DNA of 10,626 nucleotides, taken from NCBI GenBank assembly GCA_002427975.1, contig DIZT01000296.1, forward strand, positions 424-11,049. Direction: 5' to 3'. The translations under genes were made by a program, and so were the position numbers. The notes beneath the pieces were generated by a model. The model was not told where the DNA came from. It saw only the letters and a program-made list of their open reading frames with translations, and searched no databases. Shown here one piece after another: positions 5,417 through 10,626 of this stretch (positions are counted from its first letter, which is position 1; every line of letters begins with the position of its first letter). This DNA comes from Micrococcaceae bacterium UBA6021. GTDB lineage: Bacteria > Actinomycetota > Actinomycetes > Actinomycetales > Micrococcaceae.

Positions 5417-5935
5417 ATGACTGAACATTTTGATCTCACCCCGCAGCGCCTGCGTCACGTCCTGGGCCACTTCGCGTCCGGGCTGACGGTGATCACCGCG
5501 GCGACGGACAACGGACCCGCGGGCTTCACCTGCCAGTCCTTCACCTCCCTCTCCCTGGACCCGGCGCTGGTCACCTTCAGCCCCGCCCGCAGCTCCAGCA
5601 CCTGGCCCCTGCTGCGGAAAGCCGGACGCTTCACTGTGAACATCCTGCCTGCCGGGCACCAGCACCTCGCCGCCCAGTTTGCCCGCTCCGGAACCGACAA
5701 GTTTGCCGGCGTGGAGCATTCCGCCTCGCCGCTGGGCAACCCGGTGCTGGACCAGGCCCTCGCCTGGGTGGACTGCGAACTGCATGAGGAATACGACGGC
5801 GGCGACCACACCATAGTGGTGGGGGCGGTGCGCGCACTCGGTGCCCGGGACGGCGCAGAGCCTCTCCTCTTCTTCAAGGGCGGCTACTTCGAAGGAGTGC
5901 CATCCCGGTCCGGATTGCTGGAGACCGTCGCGTGA
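5417..5935 (+). CDS. Flavin reductase, FMN-binding split barrel
   Basis: This 172-aa protein of the HpaC/flavin-reductase-like family is expected to use NAD(P)H to reduce FMN or FAD for a two-component monooxygenase. The opening pattern RLRHVLGHFASGLTVIT (11-27), the flavin-binding TCQSFTSLSLDPALVTF (38-54), SSTWPLLRKAGRFTVNIL (60-77), and the conserved GDH (129-131) followed by IVVG are all present, and the length matches the family. The ATG at 5417 is fixed by AAAGGA (5406-5411), although the frame stays open much farther upstream. A gene for an unrecognised 146-aa protein starts 37 bases downstream with its own ribosome binding site, so the two are probably co-transcribed. No partner oxygenase lies in the window, so the reductase probably works in trans or with a general flavin pool. 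Confidence 0.9.
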   Translation: MTEHFDLTPQRLRHVLGHFASGLTVITAATDNGPAGFTCQSFTSLSLDPALVTFSPARSSSTWPLLRKAGRFTVNILPAGHQHLAAQFARSGTDKFAGVEHSASPLGNPVLDQALAWVDCELHEEYDGGDHTIVVGAVRALGARDGAEPLLFFKGGYFEGVPSRSGLLETVA

Positions 5936-5972
5936 CAGGGCTGCCTTACCTTTTCCTGAAGGAAGTACCGGA

Positions 5973-6413
5973 ATGATCGGGACACTCACCCGCAGGATCC
6001 ACATGATCTGCGGTGACGAGCTCTCCCTGCTGCGCCGGCAGATGTACGCCCTTGCCTGGCAGGACATCCACGCAGGCGCAGTAGACGGCGCCGCCACTGC
6101 CATGGCCCGCAAGCCGTCCTGCGTGAACCATGGCGTGAGCGTCGACGTTGTGTGCTTCGCCGTGCGCCCCACTCCTCATGTCGTCACCTTCATGATTTCC
6201 GTGGCGATGCAGGTGCATCCCGACCGCCGGCCCGGCGACGTGTACTGGGAAGAGGCTGACGCCTGGGCGCAGGCTGTCGCCGGCCACGAGCGTTTCAGGG
6301 CTGAGCCACGCGGCGCACTGGAAAATCCCCCGGGCAGGGTCTTCCACTACGCACTCACCGAGGAAGTGCCGGCCTTTGGGGAAGCGCCTATCGCCGAGGT
6401 GCCGGTTTCCTGA
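5973..6413 (+). CDS. Hypothetical protein, 146 aa
   Basis: I do not recognise this protein. It starts at ATG 5973, eight bases after AAGGAA (5959-5964), and ends at TGA 6411-6413. An in-frame ATG at 6003 (residue 11) has no ribosome binding site. There is no signal peptide or clear membrane helix. A weakly hydrophobic stretch lies at about 57-80 (VDVVCFAV ... VVTFMISVAM). The C-terminal third is acidic and Trp/Tyr-containing (VYWEEADAWAQ, 90-100) and ends Pro/Val-rich. Cysteines stand at 13, 50 and 61. Codon usage is typical of the neighbours, which supports coding. It follows the flavin reductase by 37 bases and may act with it; that rests on position only. Confidence 0.65.
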   Translation: MIGTLTRRIHMICGDELSLLRRQMYALAWQDIHAGAVDGAATAMARKPSCVNHGVSVDVVCFAVRPTPHVVTFMISVAMQVHPDRRPGDVYWEEADAWAQAVAGHERFRAEPRGALENPPGRVFHYALTEEVPAFGEAPIAEVPVS

Positions 6414-6419
6414 TGAGAA

Positions 6420-6460
6420 CCGATGCAGCCCGGCCGCAACCTTCGGACCAGTAGCATCGG
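6420..6460 (+). repeat. Inverted repeat upstream of adenylate kinase
   Basis: CCGATGC (6420-6426) and GCATCGG (6454-6460) are perfect 7-base inverted arms 27 bases apart. The right arm overlaps TAGCAT (6452-6457), a possible -10 box for the kinase gene at 6502. It could be a weak terminator of the upstream pair or a binding site over the promoter, and it may be chance. Confidence 0.3.
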
Positions 6461-6501
6461 GCCAGGACGAAGACGTCCACATAGGCAGCAAGGGGTATTG
6501 A

Positions 6502-7095
6502 ATGACGAGAATGCTGATTATTGGTCCGCCCGGATCCGGCAAGGGAACGCAGGCGGAACGGATTTCGGATCGCCTCGGCGTCGTGGCGATCTCAACCGGC
6601 GATATCTTCCGCGCCAACGTCAGAGGCGGGACGCCGCTCGGTGTCGCGGCCCGGAAGTACATGGATAACGGAGACTTCGTGCCGGACAGCGTCACGAATG
6701 AGATGGTGCGGAACCGCCTCAGCCAGGACGATGCCAAAGAGGGCTTTCTGCTGGACGGCTACCCTCGCACTGTGGCGCAGGTGGACTACCTCGACGGAAT
6801 CCTCGCGGCCGTCGAACAGAAACTCGGCGTGGTCCTGCAGCTGACAGCGGACGACGAGGAAATCGTCTCGCGCCTGCTGGGCAGGGCCATGGAAACCGAC
6901 CGGAGCGACGACAACGAAAGCGTCATCCGTCACCGGCTGGACCTGTACCACCAGCAGACGGAGGCGGTGGTGGCCAAGTATGCCGGCCGCGGGATCCTCA
7001 CCGAGGTGGACGGTATCGGCGGGATCGAGGACGTCACGGACAGGGTCCTGGGCAACATAGTCGACGTGCTGAGGGTGCCCGTCCGCGGACTGTAG
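6502..7095 (+). CDS. adk: Adenylate kinase (short type)
   Basis: This cytosolic enzyme converts AMP + ATP into two ADP. The 197-aa protein has the P-loop GPPGSGKGT (8-16), the AMP-binding segment STGDIFRANV (31-40, Arg37), the VPD..TNEMV region (60-69), DGYPR (85-89, Arg89), and the catalytic LID arginines around GRA (127-129), DRSDD (133-137) and IRHRL (142-146). The LID is short, without zinc-finger cysteines, as usual in actinobacteria. In the adenylate kinases I recall, the LID reads GRxDD; here an Asp stands where Gly is expected. The ATG at 6502 follows AAGGGG (6489-6494) by seven bases. It is monocistronic here and not beside secY or map, the normal position of the housekeeping copy in this group, so it may be a second adenylate kinase. 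Membership is certain; whether it is the main adk cannot be told from this window. Confidence 0.9.
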   Translation: MTRMLIIGPPGSGKGTQAERISDRLGVVAISTGDIFRANVRGGTPLGVAARKYMDNGDFVPDSVTNEMVRNRLSQDDAKEGFLLDGYPRTVAQVDYLDGILAAVEQKLGVVLQLTADDEEIVSRLLGRAMETDRSDDNESVIRHRLDLYHQQTEAVVAKYAGRGILTEVDGIGGIEDVTDRVLGNIVDVLRVPVRGL

Positions 7096-7106
7096 GGCGC
7101 AACGGC

Positions 7107-7145
7107 GGGAGGACGACGGCGGTACCTCCCGGCGTCGTCCTTCCC
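7107..7145 (+). terminator. Hairpin terminator after adenylate kinase
   Basis: GGACGACG (7111-7118) pairs perfectly with CGTCGTCC (7133-7140). GGGA (7107-7110) and TCCC (7142-7145) extend the stem past a single bulged T. An alternative helix, GGGAGG (7107-7112) with CCTCCC (7125-7130), competes. It starts 12 bases after the stop codon and has no T-tract. Confidence 0.55.
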
Positions 7146-7301
7146 TGGGCGACGCCGGATGATCCGTTCCGGGACGAACTGGTTGAAGGAAATGGTTCAA
7201 TCTGCTTTGGTTGCTTCCGCGGCCACTGGCAAGGCGATTCGCCAGATCGTGATGTTCGCCTGATCGCGTTACTTCCCAGCCAATCCCAAGGTTCAGCGAC
7301 A

Positions 7302-7307
7302 GATAAT
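7302..7307 (+). promoter_or_regulatory. Candidate -10 box of the DHFR-fold gene
   Basis: GATAAT differs from TATAAT at one base. The predicted start would be at about 7314, just inside the left arm of the inverted repeat at 7312-7348. No convincing -35 is seen near 7279-7284. Confidence 0.35.
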
Positions 7308-7311
7308 GTAC

Positions 7312-7348
7312 CGAAGCTCCGGTCAACCGCTATTTGATCGGAGCTTCG
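7312..7348 (+). repeat. 15-bp inverted repeat / hairpin at the predicted mRNA 5' end
   Basis: Bases 7312-7326 pair with 7334-7348 around a seven-base loop. All 15 positions pair if the G-T at 7322/7338 is counted as a wobble, and the outer ten (CGAAGCTCCG / CGGAGCTTCG) are perfect. The wobble pairs only in RNA read from the plus strand. There is no T-tract, so it fits an operator or a 5' stabilising hairpin better than a terminator. Confidence 0.7.
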
Positions 7349-7437
7349 CCACTTGGCGGGAGCATGGGGCCGCCGCCACATGTGCACTTGCCGAACGGCA
7401 CATGGTCTTCTACCTGACTGACGAAGGGAGAGCATCG

Positions 7438-8019
7438 ATGGGCAGGGTAATCGTAATGAACCACGTGACGCTTGACGGGGTGATGCAGGGTCCTGGCCGC
7501 GCGGATGAGGATATGCGGGACGGGTTCCGGCATGGCGGCTGGGCAGTTCCGCGCTCCGACGAAGCCATGGTCGCAAAAATGGGCGAACGAATGAGCGAGG
7601 ACCATGCATTTCTCTTTGGTCGGCGCACCTACGACCAGCTCCTGGCCTCCTGGAACGCCCAAGGCGGGCCGTTCAAGGCCGCGCTGAACAGCACGCCCAA
7701 ATACGTCGCCTCGAACAACACTGAGGCGAGACTCGAGTGGCCGAACTCGACACTTTTGCACGACGACGTTGCCGCCGCGGTGGGTGATCTTAAGGAGAGC
7801 TTGGGCCCAAACCTGGTGATCATGGGCAGCGGCGTGCTGATCGGCTCACTGATGGCCGCCGACCTGATTGACGAGTACCTGCTGATGATCCATCCCTTGG
7901 TGCTGGGTGCCGGACGGCGGCTGTTTGCCGGCGGGGCACAGGCATCCCTCAAACTGGTCGAGAGCAGCACCACCGCTTCAGGGGTGTTGATTGCCTCTTA
8001 CGAATCCCTTCGGGTGTAG
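7438..8019 (+). CDS. Dihydrofolate reductase / RibD C-terminal family protein
   Basis: This 193-aa protein has the fold shared by dihydrofolate reductase and the RibD reductase domain, and is predicted to be an NADPH-dependent oxidoreductase of unknown substrate. Signatures are the opening VIVMNHVTLDGVMQGPG (4-20), FLFGRRTYD (58-66), KYVASN (88-93), the nucleotide-binding VIMGSGVLI (127-135), and DEYLLMIHPLVLGAGRRLF (145-163). It is longer than folate-pathway DHFR and of the type often seen as lone genes in Arthrobacter relatives, so classical DHFR activity should not be assumed. The ATG at 7438 is fixed by AAGGGAG (7424-7430). The frame is open back to ATG 7306, but that 44-residue extension has no ribosome binding site, runs through a hairpin and does not look like the family. 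A long inverted repeat lies in its leader. Confidence 0.88.
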   Translation: MGRVIVMNHVTLDGVMQGPGRADEDMRDGFRHGGWAVPRSDEAMVAKMGERMSEDHAFLFGRRTYDQLLASWNAQGGPFKAALNSTPKYVASNNTEARLEWPNSTLLHDDVAAAVGDLKESLGPNLVIMGSGVLIGSLMAADLIDEYLLMIHPLVLGAGRRLFAGGAQASLKLVESSTTASGVLIASYESLRV

Positions 8020-8043
8020 GGCTGTCAGCGGTGCCGGCGCACA

Positions 8044-8065
8044 GCTTCCCCTGCGCGGGGGCAGC
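8044..8065 (+). terminator. Weak GC hairpin after the DHFR-fold gene
   Basis: GCT-T-CCCC (8044-8051) can pair with GGGG-GC-AGC near 8057-8064 around a short TGCGC loop, with an internal bulge. It lies about 25 bases after the stop and has no T-tract, so it is only a candidate. Confidence 0.35.
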
Positions 8066-8101
8066 GTCCAGCTGATGTCGCAATAGCAGAGCCGTGGCAC
8101 C

Positions 8102-8107
8102 TAGACT
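8102..8107 (+). promoter_or_regulatory. Candidate -10 box of the permease gene
   Basis: TAGACT at 8102-8107 fits TANNNT and would start transcription near 8114, giving a leader of about 36 bases before the GTG at 8150. The -35 region (TCGCAA at 8078-8083) is weak. Confidence 0.4.
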
Positions 8108-8149
8108 CCCTCGGGTACGCAATTGCACTCAACGGAGAGGTAGTCCACT

Positions 8150-9595
8150 GTGGCAGACACAGTCCTGACGAACACCGGAACCGAAGAACGTGGTCTCGCC
8201 CGAGTAGCCCAACGGATGGCGGCCTGGACCGAGAAATGGTTCCCGGATGCCTACATTTTCGCTTTGGCCGGCGTCGTCATCATCGCTGTTGCCGCCCTGG
8301 CCATCGGTGCTTCACCCCAGTCGATCGCCGATTCCTTTGGCAACGGCTTCTGGGATCTGACCGCGTTCACGCTGCAGATGGCCATGGTGGTTCTCACCGG
8401 GTACGTTGTGGCCACCTCCCCGCCCGTGGCCAGGATTATCAACCGGCTGGCCATGATCCCATCCACGGCCCGCACGGCGGTCAGCTTCGTGGCGTTGATG
8501 TCGATGTCCGTATCCTTCCTCAACTGGGGCCTCAGCCTCATCTTCGGAGGCCTGCTGGCCCGGGCCATTGCCCGACGCAAAGACCTCACCGTGGACTACC
8601 GGGCCCTGGGCGCGGCTGCGTTCATGGGGCTCGGGGCCGTCTGGGCCTTGGGGCTCTCCTCCTCCGCCGCGCAACTGCAGGCCACCGCTGCCTCGCTGCC
8701 GCCGGCCCTGGTGAAGATCACCGGCATCCTGGACTTCGGCACCACGATCTTCACGTGGCAGTCCTTGCTGACGCTGGTCATCCTGATGGCACTCACCACC
8801 GTGATCGCGCACTTCTCCGCGCCCCGGGGCGGCGCGATCCGCACGGCGGAGGATCTCGGCGTCGACCTCGACGACGAACCCACCGAACCGGCACCCCGCT
8901 CACGCCCGGGCGAATGGCTCGAATACAGCATGATCCTGCCGATCCTTGCGGGCATCCTGACTTTGGGCTGGCTGGTCTCCCAGTTCCTGACGAAGCCGTT
9001 CCTGACCGTGGTCAGCAGCCTCAACGGCTACCTGCTGGTCTTCCTCATCCTGGGCCTGGTGCTGCACGGAACACCGCGGAACTTCCTGCAGGCCGTCACC
9101 AAGGCCATTCCGGCGACCGCCGGGATCCTGGTCCAGTTTCCGCTGTACGCCGCGATGGCAGCGATCCTGACCAGGGCCATCGGCCACGGCGGGATGACCA
9201 TCTCCGCACATCTGGCCGAGTTCTTCTCGGACATCGGCGGCGGCGGCGCGTTCGCCGTTGTCATTGCGCTTTACACCGCCGTGCTGGGCCTGCTGGTCCC
9301 GTCCGGCGGCGGCAAATGGCTGGTGGAGGCGCCCTACATCATGCAGTCGGCGACCGATGTGCAGATGAACCTCGGCTGGACCGTGCAAATCTACAACATC
9401 GCCGAGGCCCTCCCGAACCTGGTCAACCCGTTCTTTATGCTCCCGCTGCTCGCGGTGCTCAGGCTCCGTGCCCGGGACCTCGTGGGCTTCACCTTCCTGC
9501 AGTTCGTGTTCCACCTGCCGGTGGTTCTGTTGCTGGTCTGGCTTCTCGGCATGACATTCCAGTTCGTCCCGCCGGTGGTGCCCGCCGGGCAATAG
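8150..9595 (+). CDS. Short-chain fatty acid permease, AtoE-like
   Basis: This 481-aa polytopic inner-membrane protein of the AtoE family is expected to carry short-chain fatty acids such as acetoacetate or butyrate. Following a short polar start (1-35) there are about twelve hydrophobic segments, with an acidic Pro-rich cytosolic loop at about 232-256 splitting them. Family features are FPDAYIFAL near the first helix (31-39), SFLNWGLSLIFGG (122-134), and the near-invariant PSGGGKW (384-390) followed by EAPY (393-396) and IAEALPNLVNPFFM (417-430). It is about 40 residues longer than the E. coli protein as I recall it, mostly in the central loop. The start is GTG 8150, nine bases after GGAGAGG (8134-8140). 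No beta-ketothiolase or CoA-transferase gene lies beside it, so it is not in an ato-type operon. Confidence 0.9.
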   Translation: MADTVLTNTGTEERGLARVAQRMAAWTEKWFPDAYIFALAGVVIIAVAALAIGASPQSIADSFGNGFWDLTAFTLQMAMVVLTGYVVATSPPVARIINRLAMIPSTARTAVSFVALMSMSVSFLNWGLSLIFGGLLARAIARRKDLTVDYRALGAAAFMGLGAVWALGLSSSAAQLQATAASLPPALVKITGILDFGTTIFTWQSLLTLVILMALTTVIAHFSAPRGGAIRTAEDLGVDLDDEPTEPAPRSRPGEWLEYSMILPILAGILTLGWLVSQFLTKPFLTVVSSLNGYLLVFLILGLVLHGTPRNFLQAVTKAIPATAGILVQFPLYAAMAAILTRAIGHGGMTISAHLAEFFSDIGGGGAFAVVIALYTAVLGLLVPSGGGKWLVEAPYIMQSATDVQMNLGWTVQIYNIAEALPNLVNPFFMLPLLAVLRLRARDLVGFTFLQFVFHLPVVLLLVWLLGMTFQFVPPVVPAGQ

Positions 9596-9650
9596 AGGCT
9601 GGAGCGCAGGACCATCCAGACTTTCGAGGTCACGGCGACGCGTAGGGTTA

Positions 9651-10235
9651 TCAGCCCTGGACGGCAGCCACGACGCGCTCGCCGTTGAAGTATTCGAGCT
9701 CCCAGCCGTCAACGGCATGGTGGTGCGCCAGGTTCAGGACCGCGTTGTCGATGCCGTGCAGAGTACGGCCGATGGCGCGGCTCAGGCTCACGCGCAGGAG
9801 CGTGCCGTGGGCCACCACCAGGACACGGCCGCCGGGGAATTCTTCGGCCAGTGCTTCCAGCGCCCCTAACCCCCGGGCGGCTGCCTCGTCTTCGCTTTCG
9901 GCACCCCGGTATCCACCGGGGATGCGCAGGGCCTCCAACTCAGGGCCGGCCTGCAGGCCCTCTGCGGGTCCGAAGCTGCGCTCTGTGAGCTCAGGCGCGC
10001 GCCGGGTCACGCCCAGCCCCAATCCGTCCGCGATCAGGTTGGCCGTTTCCGCGGCACGGCTCAGCGGCGAGGACACGATCGCGTCCCATTCGTAACCGGA
10101 CAGGTGGTCGACGGCGTCGCGCGCCTGGCCGCGCCCGACGTCGTTCAGTGGAATGTCAGTGGCTCCCTGCAGCCGACGCTGCGCATTCCAGTCTGTCTGG
10201 CCATGGCGGATAAGGGCGAAGGTCGTAAGGGTCAT
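9651..10235 (-). CDS. Histidine phosphatase superfamily (phosphoglycerate-mutase-like) protein
   Basis: This 194-aa cytosolic enzyme has the phosphoglycerate-mutase-like fold, and most such small members are phosphatases rather than mutases. The nucleophile motif is LIRHGQTDWN (8-17, His11). ATDIPLN with GRGQAR (25-39), SSPLSRAAETA (55-65, Arg60), the acid ELTERSFG (82-89, likely proton donor Glu85) and VVAHGTLLR (140-148, second His143) complete the active site. The ATG at 10235 places the RHG motif at the usual distance from the N terminus; I see no strong ribosome binding site. It converges on the AtoE-like gene with a 55-base gap and is divergent from the exonuclease gene. The substrate is unknown: sugar phosphates, nucleotides and cobalamin or alpha-ribazole phosphate are all possible for the family. 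Confidence 0.9.
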   Translation of the reverse strand: MTLTTFALIRHGQTDWNAQRRLQGATDIPLNDVGRGQARDAVDHLSGYEWDAIVSSPLSRAAETANLIADGLGLGVTRRAPELTERSFGPAEGLQAGPELEALRIPGGYRGAESEDEAAARGLGALEALAEEFPGGRVLVVAHGTLLRVSLSRAIGRTLHGIDNAVLNLAHHHAVDGWELEYFNGERVVAAVQG

Positions 10236-10383
10236 GCTGTCTATTCTGCCTCGACGGCCGGCAGGCTCCGGACGTAAGCAGGATGGAAGTCGGTTCAGGC
10301 GTCGGGCCGGTGCTCCGGATTAAACCGCAGAACCGCGGGGGAATGCAGATGGCCCGGTAGCTGCTTCCGTGTCAGGATCAGGT

Positions 10384-10626
10384 ATGCCACACCGCCTGAT
10401 GCTGCTTGATACTGCGTCCCTGTACTTTCGCGCCTTTTATGGCCTGCCGGACACGATCCGCCGCCCCGACGGCACACCGGTGAACGCGGTTCGCGGCCTC
10501 CTGGACATGATCGCCCGGCTGACCACGGACTACGGCGCGACGCATCTGGTCGCGTGCTGGGACGACGATTGGCGCCCCCAGTGGCGTGTGGACCTGATTC
10601 CGACATACAAGTCGCACCGTGTCGCG
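10384..10626 (+). CDS. 5'-3' exonuclease (PolA N-domain family), partial
   Basis: The first 81 codons are present and the gene continues beyond the window. The product opens LMLLDTASLYFRAFYGLP (5-22), with the metal-ligand Asp9 and the YFRAFYG helix, then RRPDGTPVNAVRGLLDM (27-43), LVACWDDD (60-67) and RVDLIPTYKSHR (72-83 region at the edge). These are the first elements of the flap/5'-nuclease fold that also makes up the N-terminal domain of DNA polymerase I. In this group a stand-alone copy without polymerase is common, but the missing 3' part prevents deciding between a free exonuclease and full polA. The ATG at 10384 follows AGGA (10374-10377) by six bases. It probably acts in removal of RNA primers or flaps during replication and repair. 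Confidence 0.85.
   Translation, partial: MPHRLMLLDTASLYFRAFYGLPDTIRRPDGTPVNAVRGLLDMIARLTTDYGATHLVACWDDDWRPQWRVDLIPTYKSHRVA

Larger units (their letters stand above)
7146..7437. other. Intergenic stretch before the DHFR-fold gene
   Basis: No recognisable gene lies between adenylate kinase and the next ribosome binding site at 7424-7430. The stretch holds a GATAAT box at 7302-7307, a long inverted repeat at 7312-7348, and a minor inverted repeat CATGTGC (7379-7385) / GCACATG (7398-7404). Short open frames around 7190-7260 resemble nothing I know. Lower GC than the flanking genes at about 7180-7210 is the only compositional feature. Confidence 0.4.

Noticed and set aside
7306..7437. 44-residue N-terminal extension of the DHFR-fold protein from ATG 7306
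   Set aside because: It has no ribosome binding site and runs through the long inverted repeat, and the family normally begins at the ATG at 7438, which has AAGGGAG upstream.
9599..9619. CTGGA/TCCAG hairpin between the permease and the phosphatase as a terminator
   Set aside because: A five-base stem with an 11-base loop is too weak to support the call.
8236..9645. A 469-codon open frame on the plus strand
   Set aside because: It is a shifted frame of the AtoE-like permease, which has clear family motifs and a ribosome binding site; the 469-codon product is Arg/Gly/Pro-rich noise.
8900..9718. A 272-codon open frame on the minus strand
   Set aside because: It is antisense to the permease and phosphatase ends, made of Gln/Glu/Arg/Gly-rich low-complexity sequence with no motif.

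Overview
The window looks like chromosomal DNA of a high-GC actinobacterium, most likely from the Micrococcaceae (Arthrobacter, Pseudarthrobacter or Paenarthrobacter type). The basis is the strong G/C bias at third codon positions in most genes, several apparently leaderless starts with a TANNNT box a few bases upstream, and the resemblance of the adenylate kinase, the XRE/MmyB regulator and the AtoE-like permease to proteins I recall from that group. No rRNA, tRNA, CRISPR array, transposase or phage gene is visible.

Bases 1-1605 hold the most unusual locus. A TATAGT box at 78-83 sits exactly right to start a transcript at the A of an ATG at 90. That ATG opens a 23-codon upstream reading frame (90-161). 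Six bases overlapping and following its stop codon are perfectly complementary to the ribosome binding site of the main gene. The main gene (228-1346) is a single-chain class II ligase that resembles mitochondrial phenylalanyl-tRNA synthetase: PheS-like core plus C-terminal FDX-ACB domain. Its amino-acid pocket is altered. I recall the name SrmL ('PheS-related mystery ligase') for such proteins. An ATGA overlap joins it to a 62-codon frame (1343-1531) for a Ser/Thr-rich, hydrophobic, cysteine-free small protein. A strong bidirectional hairpin closes the unit. Leader peptide, ligase and small protein read as one unit, and this is the best candidate in the window for an undescribed system.

Bases 1614-5057 look like a drug-response cassette. 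A 14-helix MFS exporter on the minus strand is divergent from an XRE-type regulator with an MmyB-like ligand-binding domain, and a perfect 27-bp palindrome lies between them. An aminoglycoside-phosphotransferase-fold kinase follows the regulator almost without a gap. Export, sensing and phosphorylation of a small molecule would fit, but the substrate is not readable. Just beyond, on the minus strand, lies a 42-codon stump of an alpha/beta hydrolase (5096-5224), which marks an old rearrangement.

Bases 5417-8019 carry a flavin reductase and an unrecognised 146-aa protein (probably one operon), then an adenylate kinase outside its usual secY context, then a dihydrofolate-reductase/RibD-fold protein preceded by a 15-bp inverted repeat. 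Bases 8150-10626 carry an AtoE-like short-chain fatty acid permease, a convergent histidine-phosphatase-superfamily enzyme, and the first 81 codons of a PolA-type 5'-3' exonuclease that runs off the window. These last genes look like ordinary chromosomal content and do not form an obvious pathway.
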